Positions 25,101 to 34,668 of a DNA stretch of 64,000 nt are shown piece after piece (position 1 is the stretch's first letter; every line of letters begins with the position of its first letter). Source of the DNA: an uncultured Eubacteriales bacterium (GTDB lineage: Bacteria; Bacillota; Clostridia; Oscillospirales; Acutalibacteraceae); contig CAKSAP010000002.1 of assembly GCA_934436505.1 (NCBI GenBank), forward strand, positions 248,001-312,000, given 5' to 3'. The notes under the pieces were generated by a model, which was given only the letters and a program-made list of their open reading frames with translations, did not search any database and was not told the origin of the DNA. The position numbers were made by a program, and so were the translations under genes.

Positions 25101-27325
25101 GTGAAGAGCTTAAAAACGAAATTATAAGCGGTACGGTTGAGGACATTAAGTTCAGAAATGACCAAAACGGCTACACCGTGCTTGAAATTGGCTGTGATGA
25201 CGAGCTTATCACGGCCGTTGGCATTTTCTCGGGAATTTCCGTCGGCGAAACCGTTAAATGCTCGGGTAATTGGACTTTTCATAACACGTTCGGCAGACAA
25301 TTCAAGGTGGAAAGCTACGAGAGAAATATGCCTGCCACAACGGAACAGCTTTATAATTATCTCAGCGCAGGTGCGGTAAAGGGAATAGGACCTGCGACAG
25401 CCGAGAGAATAATAGAAAAATTCGGAGAGCGTTCGTTTGAGGTGCTTGAAAACGAGCCTGAAAGCCTTGCACTTATAAAGGGAATATCCTTAGAACGTGC
25501 AAAGAAAATGTCGAGCGATTTCAAGAGCCAATTTGCCGTAAGGGGTATTATGATGAACCTTGAGGCTTACGGAATGACGCCGAATGAGTGCATTAAGGCA
25601 TACAAGCTTTTCGGCGTAAAAGCGGTTGAAAGAGTTATGGAAAATCCGTTCGATTTGTGTTTTTCGGGTGCCGGAATAGGCTTCGAAAGGGCAGAGGCGA
25701 TAGCGGAAAAATTACCCAACGGCACAAACCCGTCATATAGAATTAAAGCAGGTATTTTACATATAGTTACTCATAATTTGTATTCGGACGGTCACACCTG
25801 CTTGCCGAGGGAAAAGCTTGTCAAAATTTCGGCGCAGTATCTCTCCACCAATGAGGACACCGCCGACATTATGATTGACGAGCTTATAGGCGAAAGCAAG
25901 CTTGTTTCAAAGGAAATGAACAATAAAGAGTTTATTTTCCTAACGTCCGTTTATCTTGATGAAAAATCGATAAGCAACAGAATGAAGGTGCTTTTGAAAT
26001 TTCCGCCTCCCGAAAGGAAAACGCTTTATAAGGAAATCGAAGCGGTTGAGGCTTCGCTGAAAATCGAATATGCCCAAAAGCAAAAGGAAGCTATTCAGAC
26101 CGCAATAAATAAGGGTATGCTCATTTTGACGGGCGGCCCCGGTACAGGTAAAACGACAACGCTAAAGGGAATAATCAAGGTATTTGAAAACGAGGGACTT
26201 GAAATTGCGCTTGCAGCTCCCACGGGCAGGGCGGCAAAGCGAATGAGCGAGCTTACGGGCAAGGAAGCAAAGACAATTCATCGCTTGCTTGAAGTCGAAT
26301 GGGACGAAAACGACAGACCTGCTTTTCAGCGTAATCTACGCAATCCGCTTGACTGTGAGGTGCTTATAGTTGACGAGCTTTCAATGGTTGACACAAGCCT
26401 TTTCGCAAGTCTTTTGTCGGCACTTCCGTTCGGCTGCAGATTTATAATGGTCGGCGACTCCGATCAGCTTCCCGCAGTCGGCGCAGGCAATGTTTTGTCG
26501 GACTTAATCGGCTCGGGACTTTTACCCGTTGTCGAATTGAAAGAGGTTTTCAGGCAGTCGCTTGACAGCTTGATTGTTACAAACGCACATAGAATAGTCA
26601 ACGGCGAGCAGGTTATAATCGATAAAAAGGACAGCGATTTTTTCCTTATGGAGAGAAGAAACGCTTTTGATACCGCACAGACGGTGGCAGAGCTTTATTC
26701 CAAGCGCTTGCCGGCGGCTTACGGCTATTCTCCTTTTACCGATATTCAGGTTATATGTCCGTCAAAAAAGGGCGAAGCGGGTACGAATAATCTCAATAAA
26801 ATGCTCCAGGAGCTTGTTAATCCTCACGAAAAGGGCAAAAATGAAATAAACGTCGGCTTCAAGGTGTTCCGTGAGGGCGACAAGGTTATGCAGATAAAGA
26901 ATAATTACAATATCGGCTGGGAAAAGGGCAAGGACTCGGGCGAGGGCATATTCAACGGCGATATCGGTATAATCGAAAAGATAGATAACAGAAACGAGTG
27001 TGTAATTATCTGCTTTGATGATGACCGCAGAGCAACATATATGAAGGATCAGCTGATTGAATTGGAGCTTGCTTATGCCGTTACTGTCCATAAAAGTCAG
27101 GGCAGTGAATTTAAGGCGGTTGTTTTGCCGATAATATCTGTAATACCGCAGCTGAAATACAGAAATCTCCTCTATACCGCCGTTACAAGAGCAAAGGAAA
27201 AGCTTGTTATTGTCGGAAGCTCGGGAGAGGTTTTTGAAATGGCACAAAACGATAAAAAAACACGCCGATATTCTGCGCTTAAATATATGCTTTTGGAGAA
27301 TGAGAATGAACAAGGACAAGCTTAA
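25097..27325 (+). CDS. recD2: ATP-dependent DNA helicase RecD2
   Basis: 742 residues, standard for RecD2. A 5'-3' superfamily 1B helicase used in repair outside RecBCD. An N-terminal OB-like region (GTVEDIKFRNDQNGYTVLE) and tandem helix-hairpin-helix motifs (AGAVKGIGPATAERI) precede the motor: Walker A GGPGTGKTTT near 349, DELSMVD (motif II), GDSDQLP (motif III), LKEVFRQ (motif IV), and YAVTVHKSQGSEF near 657 followed by YTAVTRAKEKL (motifs V-VI). It overlaps both neighbours, by 4 bases upstream and by 20 bases with comF downstream. Confidence 0.96.
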   Translation: MSEELKNEIISGTVEDIKFRNDQNGYTVLEIGCDDELITAVGIFSGISVGETVKCSGNWTFHNTFGRQFKVESYERNMPATTEQLYNYLSAGAVKGIGPATAERIIEKFGERSFEVLENEPESLALIKGISLERAKKMSSDFKSQFAVRGIMMNLEAYGMTPNECIKAYKLFGVKAVERVMENPFDLCFSGAGIGFERAEAIAEKLPNGTNPSYRIKAGILHIVTHNLYSDGHTCLPREKLVKISAQYLSTNEDTADIMIDELIGESKLVSKEMNNKEFIFLTSVYLDEKSISNRMKVLLKFPPPERKTLYKEIEAVEASLKIEYAQKQKEAIQTAINKGMLILTGGPGTGKTTTLKGIIKVFENEGLEIALAAPTGRAAKRMSELTGKEAKTIHRLLEVEWDENDRPAFQRNLRNPLDCEVLIVDELSMVDTSLFASLLSALPFGCRFIMVGDSDQLPAVGAGNVLSDLIGSGLLPVVELKEVFRQSLDSLIVTNAHRIVNGEQVIIDKKDSDFFLMERRNAFDTAQTVAELYSKRLPAAYGYSPFTDIQVICPSKKGEAGTNNLNKMLQELVNPHEKGKNEINVGFKVFREGDKVMQIKNNYNIGWEKGKDSGEGIFNGDIGIIEKIDNRNECVIICFDDDRRATYMKDQLIELELAYAVTVHKSQGSEFKAVVLPIISVIPQLKYRNLLYTAVTRAKEKLVIVGSSGEVFEMAQNDKKTRRYSALKYMLLENENEQGQA

Positions 27326-28025
27326 AGCCTTTGCCGTCAGCATTTTCTTTCCGAAGCGGTGCAGATATTGCGGCGAGCTTATTCGCTATGACGAAACGCT
27401 GTGCGAGGAATGTAAAAAGGGCTTGCCTGTAATCGAAGCACCCGTTTGTTACGATTGCGGTATGAGTAAATCGGATTGCGATTGCAAGGGCAGAAAGCAT
27501 TTTTATAATTCGATTGTCGGTGCTTTTTACTATGAGGGTGCTATTCGCAAGGCTGTTTCGAGAATGAAATTCAGCGAAAAGAAGTTTATGTGCAAAATTA
27601 TGGCGGAGGATATGTACGAGGTCTTTTTGAGGGAATACTCCGACGACAAGCTTGACTATATCTGTTATATTCCGTTCACTAAAAGCAAGGCAAGAAAGCG
27701 TGAATTTAATCAGGCGGAGCTTTTGGCAAATGAGCTGTCGGCTCTTACGGGAATACCCGTGCTTGACGCTTTAGAGTGCTTATACGACACACCGTCGCAG
27801 CATTCTTTATCAGGACTTTACAGAAAAGGAAATGTGTTCGGTATATATGATGTTAAACGCAAGGACGAGATAAAGGATAAGAATATTTTGCTTGTGGATG
27901 ACGTCAAAACTACGGGCGCTTCGCTTGATGAATGTGCAAAGATGCTGCGTATTTTCGAGGCACAGAGCGTCAGCTGCATTACCTTTGCCGTGGCACACAG
28001 AAATAAAAACGGTGTTGACAGTTAG
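27306..28025 (+). CDS. comF: ComF-family phosphoribosyltransferase-like protein
   Basis: 239 residues from ATG 27306 (SD GGAGA within recD2). ComF takes part in DNA uptake during competence, with an ATP-independent role on imported single strands. The N-terminal zinc-binding part has CRYCGE, CEECKK, CYDCG and CDCKG; the PRTase-like domain has IPFTKSKARKREFNQ and ILLVDDVKTTGAS, the PRPP-binding motif. It overlaps recD2 by 20 bases, so the two are coupled. Whether the organism is competent cannot be judged from this window; ComF is also found without other competence genes. Confidence 0.88.
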   Translation: MNKDKLKAFAVSIFFPKRCRYCGELIRYDETLCEECKKGLPVIEAPVCYDCGMSKSDCDCKGRKHFYNSIVGAFYYEGAIRKAVSRMKFSEKKFMCKIMAEDMYEVFLREYSDDKLDYICYIPFTKSKARKREFNQAELLANELSALTGIPVLDALECLYDTPSQHSLSGLYRKGNVFGIYDVKRKDEIKDKNILLVDDVKTTGASLDECAKMLRIFEAQSVSCITFAVAHRNKNGVDS

Positions 28026-28062
28026 GGATAATGTTGCTAAAATACCTTATTGAGGTGTGAAA

Positions 28063-28539
28063 ATGAATAAGACAGAACGCAAGGCGGTTGTCGTTATTTT
28101 TGAGATACTCGCCGTTGTCATAATAATAGGGCTTATTATTTTAGGCACTAATGTACTGAAAAACCGTTGGCATAAAATCGATTTTAACGTTACAAAAATC
28201 GTAGCGCAAAGGTCTGAGGAAAACGAGGAATTGTATCACGTTACGGTTCACGGAACCGCAGACACTTGGTTTTATGACTTTAACACATATAAATTTAAGC
28301 TTGTAGCAGGCACTTCGGGCTATTATATCGCAAAGAATTCTCCTGATACGACGTACCTTACCGTAAATCACAATCATACTGCGGACTTTACTTTGGAATT
28401 CGATACGTACAGTCTCGACGATATAAAGAACTATACCTTTTACGGCAGAAGCATTTATATTAACGGCAACAGTAAAGAGGGCACGGATATAAGAATGTTT
28501 ATGTCTGAATTTGTCGATAAGCTTGAAATAGCGGAATAA
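28063..28539 (+). CDS. Hypothetical membrane-anchored extracytoplasmic protein
   Basis: 158 residues; not recognised. ATG 28063 follows TGAGGTG. A basic start, one membrane segment (about 12-33, VVVIFEILAVVIIIGLIIL) and then an all-beta-looking domain of 120 residues with YHVTVHGTADTWFYD and YLTVNHNHTADFTLEF, suggesting a small Ig-like or immunoglobulin-sandwich fold exposed outside. It may be cotranscribed with comF. No terminator is seen before the valS promoter. Confidence 0.65.
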   Translation: MNKTERKAVVVIFEILAVVIIIGLIILGTNVLKNRWHKIDFNVTKIVAQRSEENEELYHVTVHGTADTWFYDFNTYKFKLVAGTSGYYIAKNSPDTTYLTVNHNHTADFTLEFDTYSLDDIKNYTFYGRSIYINGNSKEGTDIRMFMSEFVDKLEIAE

Positions 28540-28544
28540 ATCAG

Positions 28545-28573
28545 TTGACACTTTATGCCACAAATGATAAAAT
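28545..28573 (+). promoter_or_regulatory. Promoter of the T-box-valS unit
   Basis: Consensus TTGACA, 17 bases, TAAAAT; expected start near 28580. Confidence 0.8.
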
Positions 28574-28579
28574 ATTCTT

Positions 28580-28813
28580 GATTTAATATTAAACACAGTG
28601 AAGAAGTTAAGATTCGCTCCCACCGTTTCAGAGAGTTGCCGTTCGGTGCAAGGCAATACAGCGTGCGTTTCGTCGTCACTTCGGAGTGGTTTCGCCGATA
28701 TTTAAGCGAAAACGGCTTATTCCCGTTAAAAAATATAAAAGCGGTCGCCTTGTGCGGCAATTTGAGTGGTACCACGGAATTTTTCGTCTCATACTTTGTA
28801 TGGGGCGTTTTTA
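28580..28813 (+). promoter_or_regulatory. T-box riboswitch of valS
   Basis: The leader senses uncharged tRNA-Val and allows valS transcription when charging is low. It contains the stem I loop motif AGAGAG (28630-28635) with GTTCGGTGCAAGGC, the T-box core GAGTGGTACCACGG (28764-28777, a variant of GGGTGGTACCRCG), and a terminator stem at 28785-28794/28798-28807 followed by TTTTT. The triplet GTC at 28672-28674 or 28675-28677 is a candidate valine specifier; this is inference and the stem I model was not folded. SD AAGGAG follows the terminator. Confidence 0.92.
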
Positions 28814-28833
28814 TTTTATAAAGGAGATATGAT

Positions 28834-31536
28834 ATGTCAAAAGAGCTTGAAAAACAGTACAATCCCCAAAATGTCGAGGAACGAATTTACGGCACTTGGG
28901 TTGAAAACAAATATTTCCACGCAAAGCGTGAGCAGGGGAAAAAGACTTATACAATAGTCATTCCGCCACCCAACATCACGGGTCAGCTCCATATGGGACA
29001 CGCCCTTGACAATACATTGCAGGACATTCTCATCCGCTATCACAGAATGGCAGGATATGACACCCTTTGGCTTCCCGGTACAGACCACGCTTCTATTGCA
29101 ACCGAGGCTAAAATTGTCGAGGCTATGCGTAAAGAGGGAATTACCAAAGAGGATTTGGGCAGAGATAAATTCCTTGAAAGAGCTTGGAAATGGAAAGAGC
29201 AGTACGGCGGAAGAATTATCGAGCAGCTTAAAAAGATGGGCTCTTCGTGCGACTGGGACAGAGAAAGATTTACTCTTGACGAGGGCTGCAGCAAGGCTGT
29301 ACGTGAGGTCTTTGTTCGTCTTTACGAAAAGGATTTGATTTACAGGGGCAACAGAATGGTAAACTGGTGTCCTCATTGTAACACGTCGATTTCAGACGCA
29401 GAGGTTGAGTATGAGGAAAAGGACTCTAATTTCTGGCATCTTCTCTATACAGTTAAGGAAACAGGCGAAAAGCTTGAGCTTGCAACTACACGTCCCGAGA
29501 CAATGCTCGGCGATACTGCGGTTGCAATAAACGGCGATGACCCGAGATATGCGCATCTTCACGGCTGTCATGTTATTTTGCCGCTTCTCAATAAGGAAAT
29601 TCCGATTGTATGCGACGAGCACGCAGATATGACAAAGGGCACGGGTGTTGTTAAGATTACGCCTGCACACGACCCGAACGACTTTGAGGTCGGACTTCGT
29701 CATGACCTTCCGATTGTCCGCACATTCACCTATGACGGACATATGACGGGTGCTGCCGACAAAGCAGAGGCAGACGAGCTTCGTGCATCGGGTAAGACAG
29801 CACAGAACGAGCCTGAGGTGCTTGACTGCGGTAAGTATGCGGGTATGACTACGCTTGAAGCGAGAAAAGCAATCCTTAAAGACCTTGAAGAGGGCGGATA
29901 TATCAAAGAAATCGAGCCTATCAAGCATGAGGTCGGCACTTGCTACCGTTGCCACACAAGCATTGAGCCTATGGTTTCAAAGCAGTGGTTTGTAAGGATG
30001 GAGCCGCTTGCTAAGCCTGCTATCGAGTCGGTTGAAAAGGGCGATATTAAATTTATCCCCGAGCGCTTTACAAAGAACTATATGAACTGGATGCGTGGCA
30101 CAAGAGATTGGTGCATTTCACGTCAGCTTTGGTGGGGACACAGAATTCCTGCTTGGTACTGTGACGACTGCGGCGCTACAACGGTTTCAAAGACTGATAT
30201 TGATACCTGCCCCGAATGCGGCAGCAAGCATATAAATCAGGATCCCGATACGCTTGATACATGGTTCTCCTCGGCTCTTTGGCCGTTCTCAACTCTCGGT
30301 TGGCCCGAGCAGACAGAGGATTTGAAGCACTATTATCCGACAAATACTCTTGTAACAGGCTATGATATAATCGGCTTCTGGGTATCGAGAATGATTTTCT
30401 CGGCTCTTGAATATACGGGAAAAGCACCGTTTGATACAGTCCTTATTCACGGACTTGTTCGTGACGCACAGGGCAGAAAAATGTCAAAGTCTCTCGGCAA
30501 TGGTATTGATCCGCTTGAGATTATCGATAAATTCGGCGCAGATGCGTTGAGATTTACCCTTGCAACAGGCAACAGCCCCGGAAACGATATGAGATTTTCC
30601 GACGAAAAGGTTGAGGCGAGCAGAAACTTCGCAAACAAGATTTGGAATGCTGCAAGATTTATTCTTATGAATCTCGGCGAGGACGAAAAAGCTCCGCACA
30701 TTCCGGAAAAGCTTGCGATTGAGGACAAGTGGATTTTGTCGCAGTACAATGAGCTTATCAAGGCTGTTACAGAGTCTCTTGAAAAATATGAGCTCGGTCT
30801 TGCAGTTCAGAAACTCTATGACTTTATTTGGGACGTATTCTGCGATTGGTATATCGAGCTTGCAAAAATCCGTCTTAACGGCGAGGATGAAAACGCAAAG
30901 CAGACGGCAAAGGCTGTGCTTGTTTATGTAATGAGCAACACCCTCAAGCTTCTCCATCCGTTTATGCCGTTTATCACAGAGGAAATTTGGCAGACACTTC
31001 CGCACGACGGCGAGTCAATTATGATTTCCGAGTGGCCGAAGTATTCTCCCGACCTCGATTTTAAGGCGGAGGAGGCTGAAATGCAGAGAGTTATGACCGC
31101 TGTTAAGGCTGTTCGTAACAGAAGAAGCGAGATGAATGTTGCTCCGTCCAAGAAAGCACAGGTTATTATCGATACTCCTTATGTTGACACCTTCACAAAC
31201 GGCGCAGAGTTCTTTAAGAGACTTGCTTCGGCAAGCGAGGTCAAGATAGTTCCCGGCTATGAGGACTCTTCGGCAGTTACCGTAATTACCGCCGACGCTA
31301 AAATTTATATTCCTATGGACGAGCTTGTTGACTTCAAAGCAGAGCTTGAAAGACTTGAAAAGGAAAAGAAGGCAGTCCAAAAGGACATTGACTTTATTTC
31401 CAATAAGCTCAACAACCAAAGCTTTGTCGCAAAGGCACCTGCAAAGCTTGTTGACGAGCAGAGAGAGAAGCTCAAGGCATACACCGAAAAAATGCGTATG
31501 ATTGACGACTCAATCGAAAAAATTAAATCAAGATAA
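28834..31536 (+). CDS. valS: Valyl-tRNA synthetase
   Basis: 900 residues, class I. It charges tRNA-Val. Signature sites: PPPNITGQLHMGHAL (HIGH box, about 47-61), the editing CP1 domain with TTRPETMLGDTAVAIN and GTGVVKITPAHDPND, a zinc-type CPHC segment, WWGHRIPAWY, and GRKMSKSLGNG (KMSKS) near 550. The C-terminal coiled coil (ELERLEKEKKAVQKDIDFI) is the tRNA-binding arm of ValRS. SD AAGGAGATATG precedes the ATG. Regulated by the T-box just upstream. Confidence 0.97.
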   Translation: MSKELEKQYNPQNVEERIYGTWVENKYFHAKREQGKKTYTIVIPPPNITGQLHMGHALDNTLQDILIRYHRMAGYDTLWLPGTDHASIATEAKIVEAMRKEGITKEDLGRDKFLERAWKWKEQYGGRIIEQLKKMGSSCDWDRERFTLDEGCSKAVREVFVRLYEKDLIYRGNRMVNWCPHCNTSISDAEVEYEEKDSNFWHLLYTVKETGEKLELATTRPETMLGDTAVAINGDDPRYAHLHGCHVILPLLNKEIPIVCDEHADMTKGTGVVKITPAHDPNDFEVGLRHDLPIVRTFTYDGHMTGAADKAEADELRASGKTAQNEPEVLDCGKYAGMTTLEARKAILKDLEEGGYIKEIEPIKHEVGTCYRCHTSIEPMVSKQWFVRMEPLAKPAIESVEKGDIKFIPERFTKNYMNWMRGTRDWCISRQLWWGHRIPAWYCDDCGATTVSKTDIDTCPECGSKHINQDPDTLDTWFSSALWPFSTLGWPEQTEDLKHYYPTNTLVTGYDIIGFWVSRMIFSALEYTGKAPFDTVLIHGLVRDAQGRKMSKSLGNGIDPLEIIDKFGADALRFTLATGNSPGNDMRFSDEKVEASRNFANKIWNAARFILMNLGEDEKAPHIPEKLAIEDKWILSQYNELIKAVTESLEKYELGLAVQKLYDFIWDVFCDWYIELAKIRLNGEDENAKQTAKAVLVYVMSNTLKLLHPFMPFITEEIWQTLPHDGESIMISEWPKYSPDLDFKAEEAEMQRVMTAVKAVRNRRSEMNVAPSKKAQVIIDTPYVDTFTNGAEFFKRLASASEVKIVPGYEDSSAVTVITADAKIYIPMDELVDFKAELERLEKEKKAVQKDIDFISNKLNNQSFVAKAPAKLVDEQREKLKAYTEKMRMIDDSIEKIKSR

Positions 31537-31539
31537 ACA

Positions 31540-31572
31540 AATTGCCGCAGGAATTGTTCTTGCGGCAATTTT
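31540..31572 (+). terminator. Terminator of valS
   Basis: Stem AATTGCCGCA/TGCGGCAATT (31540-31549, 31561-31570) with TTTT, 4 bases after the stop. Confidence 0.75.
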
Positions 31573-31587
31573 ACCCTAAAAAAATTC

Positions 31588-31616
31588 TTGCAATACGTAA
31601 AACTATGTGATAAACT
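31588..31616 (+). promoter_or_regulatory. Promoter of the GtrA-like gene
   Basis: TTGCAA, 17 bases, TAAACT with TGA before the -10. Confidence 0.5.
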
Positions 31617-31657
31617 GTTTTTGTATTAAAATTTTTCTTATTAAGGAGAGGGTTCCA

Positions 31658-32227
31658 ATGGCAAAATTAAAGGACATTGACAACGCTGCTGCCGAAAAGG
31701 GTAAGGGCCTTAAAACTCTTTGGCAGTTTGTAAAATTCATTTTCGTTTCACTTATCGCATTTGTTGTGCAGACATTCCTGCCGCTTCTCATCAAATTGTT
31801 TATGAGCGATGAGTTGCTTACAAGAAGCTATGATATTTGGGGCATTTTCAAGTCGTCTATCGACGCTAAAACGGGTGCAATGCTCGGTCTCGGTGTGTTC
31901 ATTGCGGCTAACGTTTCAAATGTTATCGCACAGATCGTTTCTTTCTTTATCAACCGTGAAAAGACCTTCAATTCAGATGCGAACATAGCAGTAACACTTC
32001 CGATTTACATCGTTTTCACAATCGCACTTATTATTTTCTCGGCTTGGCTTTCAACAAAGTTCATTCCGTTCTTCACAGGTCTTACAGGCTCTGCCGATAC
32101 CGCAATGGCAATTTCGGGCGCATTGTGCGGCGCTGTTCAGTTCTTTATTTACTTCCCGTTTGATAAGCTTCTTTTCCCTGAAAAGAAAGAAGATAAAGAA
32201 AAAAAGGCTGAAAAAGAAAGCAAATAA
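31658..32227 (+). CDS. GtrA-like integral membrane protein
   Basis: 189 residues from ATG 31658 (SD AAGGAGAGG). Four hydrophobic segments at about 19-45, 75-100, 112-135 and 145-165. VIAQIVSFFINREKTF between the second and third resembles the loop motif of the GtrA family, small four-helix proteins that take part in polysaccharide or glycolipid synthesis, often as flippase-like partners. The C-terminus is very Lys/Glu-rich. It is a single gene between two terminators. The family call rests on topology and that loop. Confidence 0.6.
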   Translation: MAKLKDIDNAAAEKGKGLKTLWQFVKFIFVSLIAFVVQTFLPLLIKLFMSDELLTRSYDIWGIFKSSIDAKTGAMLGLGVFIAANVSNVIAQIVSFFINREKTFNSDANIAVTLPIYIVFTIALIIFSAWLSTKFIPFFTGLTGSADTAMAISGALCGAVQFFIYFPFDKLLFPEKKEDKEKKAEKESK

Positions 32228-32241
32228 TTACAAAACCGTTA

Positions 32242-32268
32242 AAAGCGACTTGAAAAAGTCGCTTTTTT
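32242..32268 (+). terminator. Terminator of the GtrA-like gene
   Basis: Perfect stem AAAGCGACTT/AAGTCGCTTT with a 4-base loop merging into TTTTTT. Confidence 0.85.
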
Positions 32269-32281
32269 CTTTGCTTTGGTG

Positions 32282-32310
32282 TTGTAAATCTGTATTTAAT
32301 TTGGTAAAAT
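32282..32310 (+). promoter_or_regulatory. Promoter of the tmk operon
   Basis: TTGTAA, 17 bases, TAAAAT with TGG before the -10. It probably drives 32347 through at least 35820. Confidence 0.6.
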
Positions 32311-32346
32311 AGATATGTTGTAAAATTTGTAAAATAGGTGGAAATT

Positions 32347-33030
32347 ATGGCGAATACGCTTATTGTAATAGAAGGACTTGACGGAAGCGGTAAATCTACA
32401 CAGATTGAGCTTTTGAAAAAGAGATTGACAGACAAAGGCATTTCCGTAAAACAGATTAAATTGCCCGATTACGAAGACGATTCAAGTATGCTTGTGCGTA
32501 TGTATCTTTCGGGCGAGTTCGGAAGCAAGCCCGAGGACGTAAACATTTATGCAACCTCATCATTTTATGCGGTTGACAGGTATGCAAGCTACAAGCGTCA
32601 TTGGAAGGACGAATATCTTTCGGGAACGGTTATTTTGGCTGACAGATACACCTCGTCAAACGCCGTTCATCAAACGGTTAAATTGCCGAAGGAGCAGTGG
32701 GACGAATATCTTTCCTGGCTTACCGATTACGAATACAATAAAATGGGTATCCCGAAGCCAACGGCGGTAATTTATCTTGATATGCCCGTCGAAATTTCGC
32801 AAAGACTTATGTCGAAGCGTTATGACAACGACGAGAGCAAAAAGGATATTCACGAGGCCAATGTCGAATATCTCAAAAAGTGCCGTGAAAGCGCAATGTT
32901 TGCCGCAGAAAAATTCGGTTGGTCGGTAATTAAATGCTCCGACGGAAAAGAGCCGTTATCAATCGAAGAAATAGGCAATAATATTTACGAAAAAGTCGTA
33001 GAAAAAGCAGGAGATTTTTTAAGTGATTGA
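32347..33030 (+). CDS. tmk: Thymidylate kinase
   Basis: 227 residues; ATG 32347 with AGGTGG upstream. It makes dTDP from dTMP. P-loop IEGLDGSGKST at about 8-18 (the GLDGSGKS type of Tmk), the ADRYTSSNAVHQ segment (DR motif and lid side, near 101), and PKPTAVIYLDMPVEIS. The sequence between 35 and 75 (YEDDSSMLVRMYLSGEFG) differs from standard Tmk, a variant common in Clostridia, so action on another deoxynucleotide is possible. It overlaps the next gene by 8 bases. Confidence 0.85.
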   Translation: MANTLIVIEGLDGSGKSTQIELLKKRLTDKGISVKQIKLPDYEDDSSMLVRMYLSGEFGSKPEDVNIYATSSFYAVDRYASYKRHWKDEYLSGTVILADRYTSSNAVHQTVKLPKEQWDEYLSWLTDYEYNKMGIPKPTAVIYLDMPVEISQRLMSKRYDNDESKKDIHEANVEYLKKCRESAMFAAEKFGWSVIKCSDGKEPLSIEEIGNNIYEKVVEKAGDFLSD

Positions 33031-33907
33031 ATTTAAGAAGCCCGATATTACGGATTTGGATTGGGTAAAAAAAGCGATGGCGGAATCGGAGGAAATATCC
33101 TGCGAATACTGCTTCGGAAATTTATATATATGGTCGCAGGTGTATAACACCACGATTACCGAATATGACGGTATGTTTTTGGCAAAAAGCGAGTCGCCGA
33201 AGGGTGTTTCGTTCCTCTATCCCTGCGGAAAGGGCGATAAAAAGGCGGCTATTGAGGAATTGATTGAAATTTCGCAGTTTGAGGGTAAAAAGCTCTCAAT
33301 GTACAGCCTTTCGGAAAAATCGGTCAAGGAATTGAACGAGCTTTTCCCCGACAGATTTGAAATTATCCCGACGAGAAGCTTTTTTGATTATATCTACACC
33401 TCGGAGGATTTGTGCGAGCTAAAGGGCAGAAAGTACCATGCAAAGAGAAATCATATTTCATATTTCAAGAACAATTTTAATTGGAGCTATGAAAGAATAA
33501 CACCCGACAACATTAAAGACTGTATTGAAATGAACAAAAAATGGGAAGCTCTCAATGACGACAGCGTTGGGCTTGACAATGAGCTTGACGCAATAAACAG
33601 GGCGTTTGATAAGTATTTTGAGCTTGGCTTTACAGGCGGACTTATAAGACGGGACGGAGAGGTTGTGGCTTATACCTTCGGAGAGCCGATAACAAATGAG
33701 GTCTTTTGCACTCACGTTGAAAAGGCTTTTTCGGATGTCCGTGGCGCATACCCGATAATAAATCAGCAGTTTTGTGAAAATGAATTGATGTCATATAAAT
33801 ATGTAAACCGTGAGGACGATACGGGCGACGACGGATTGAGGCAGGCTAAGCTGTCGTACAATCCCACGATTTTGCTTGAAAAGTTTGACGCAGTGTTAAA
33901 GGAGTAA
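33023..33907 (+). CDS. DUF2156 / LPG-synthase C-terminal-like acyltransferase
   Basis: 294 residues, GTG start at 33023 with GGAG upstream, overlapping tmk by 8 bases. It resembles the tandem GNAT-fold C-terminal domain of phosphatidylglycerol lysyltransferases: EEISCEYCFGNLYIWSQVY at the start, KGRKYHAKRNHISYFKNNF in the middle, and GEPITNEVFCTHVEKAFSDVRGAYPIINQQF near 230. No membrane segments, so this is the stand-alone soluble form. Such proteins likely transfer an aminoacyl or acyl group; the acceptor is unknown. It is followed after 5 bases by another GNAT protein. Confidence 0.75.
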   Translation: MIEFKKPDITDLDWVKKAMAESEEISCEYCFGNLYIWSQVYNTTITEYDGMFLAKSESPKGVSFLYPCGKGDKKAAIEELIEISQFEGKKLSMYSLSEKSVKELNELFPDRFEIIPTRSFFDYIYTSEDLCELKGRKYHAKRNHISYFKNNFNWSYERITPDNIKDCIEMNKKWEALNDDSVGLDNELDAINRAFDKYFELGFTGGLIRRDGEVVAYTFGEPITNEVFCTHVEKAFSDVRGAYPIINQQFCENELMSYKYVNREDDTGDDGLRQAKLSYNPTILLEKFDAVLKE

Positions 33908-33912
33908 TTGCT

Positions 33913-34659
33913 TTGTTGTACAGACTTGCCGAAAAAAAGGATATGAAAGCCGTTTGCAGCTTGTGGCAGCGTGTTTTCGGCGACTCTGACGAGGCTTTAA
34001 AATTGTTTTTCACTACATTTGACAGCACTGAAAATGTGCTTCTATGTGAAATTGACGGCAAGGTTGTTTCAATTTTAACGCTTATAAATGCGAAAATCGT
34101 TTCGACCGATAATGAGTACAACGCATATTGTGTTTATGCCGCCGCAACGGATGAGAATTATCGAAAAAACGGAATTATGTCGGGACTTTTGTCCTATGCT
34201 TGCAAAATCGCAAAAGAGCGAAATGCGGATTTTCTCTTCTTAAAGCCTGCAAATGAAAAGCTGTTTTCTTATTACCGTAAAAACGGCTTTGAGGATGCTT
34301 TTTACAGAGCTGAAAGGCTTGAATATAACGAAAAAGAAAATTATGATTATTCATATGTGCAATGGTACGAAAATGCGATAAGCGTTGATAAGGTTTTTTC
34401 GGAGCTTAATTCATATGAGACAAAAAACGGCTATTTATCCTTTACGGCAGAGGGTAAAAATATCACGGTTGACCATTTTGTAAGCGGAAATATATTTGCT
34501 TTACTTGACGAGCTTAAAAATGACCTGCACCCTAAAAAAATATATGTGAATTTACCCTGCAAGGCAGACGAAATTAAAAAAGAGGCTACGGGAATGATAA
34601 AGCCCTTAACCGATAAAAAACCACCCGAAAATATTTATCTCGGAATTACTTTGGAATGA
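33913..34659 (+). CDS. GNAT family N-acetyltransferase
   Basis: 248 residues; TTG start at 33913, eight bases after GGAG of the preceding stop region. The acetyl-CoA-binding segment is AATDENYRKNGIMSGLLSYAC near residues 80-98, where RKNGIM stands for the RxxGxG/A loop. The second half (from about 140) is less conserved and may be a sterol-carrier-like C-terminal domain as in Eis-type proteins. Adjacent acyltransferase-like genes at 33023 and 38792 are of different families. Substrate unknown. Confidence 0.7.
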   Translation: MLYRLAEKKDMKAVCSLWQRVFGDSDEALKLFFTTFDSTENVLLCEIDGKVVSILTLINAKIVSTDNEYNAYCVYAAATDENYRKNGIMSGLLSYACKIAKERNADFLFLKPANEKLFSYYRKNGFEDAFYRAERLEYNEKENYDYSYVQWYENAISVDKVFSELNSYETKNGYLSFTAEGKNITVDHFVSGNIFALLDELKNDLHPKKIYVNLPCKADEIKKEATGMIKPLTDKKPPENIYLGITLE

Positions 34660-34668
34660 GGCGAAAAT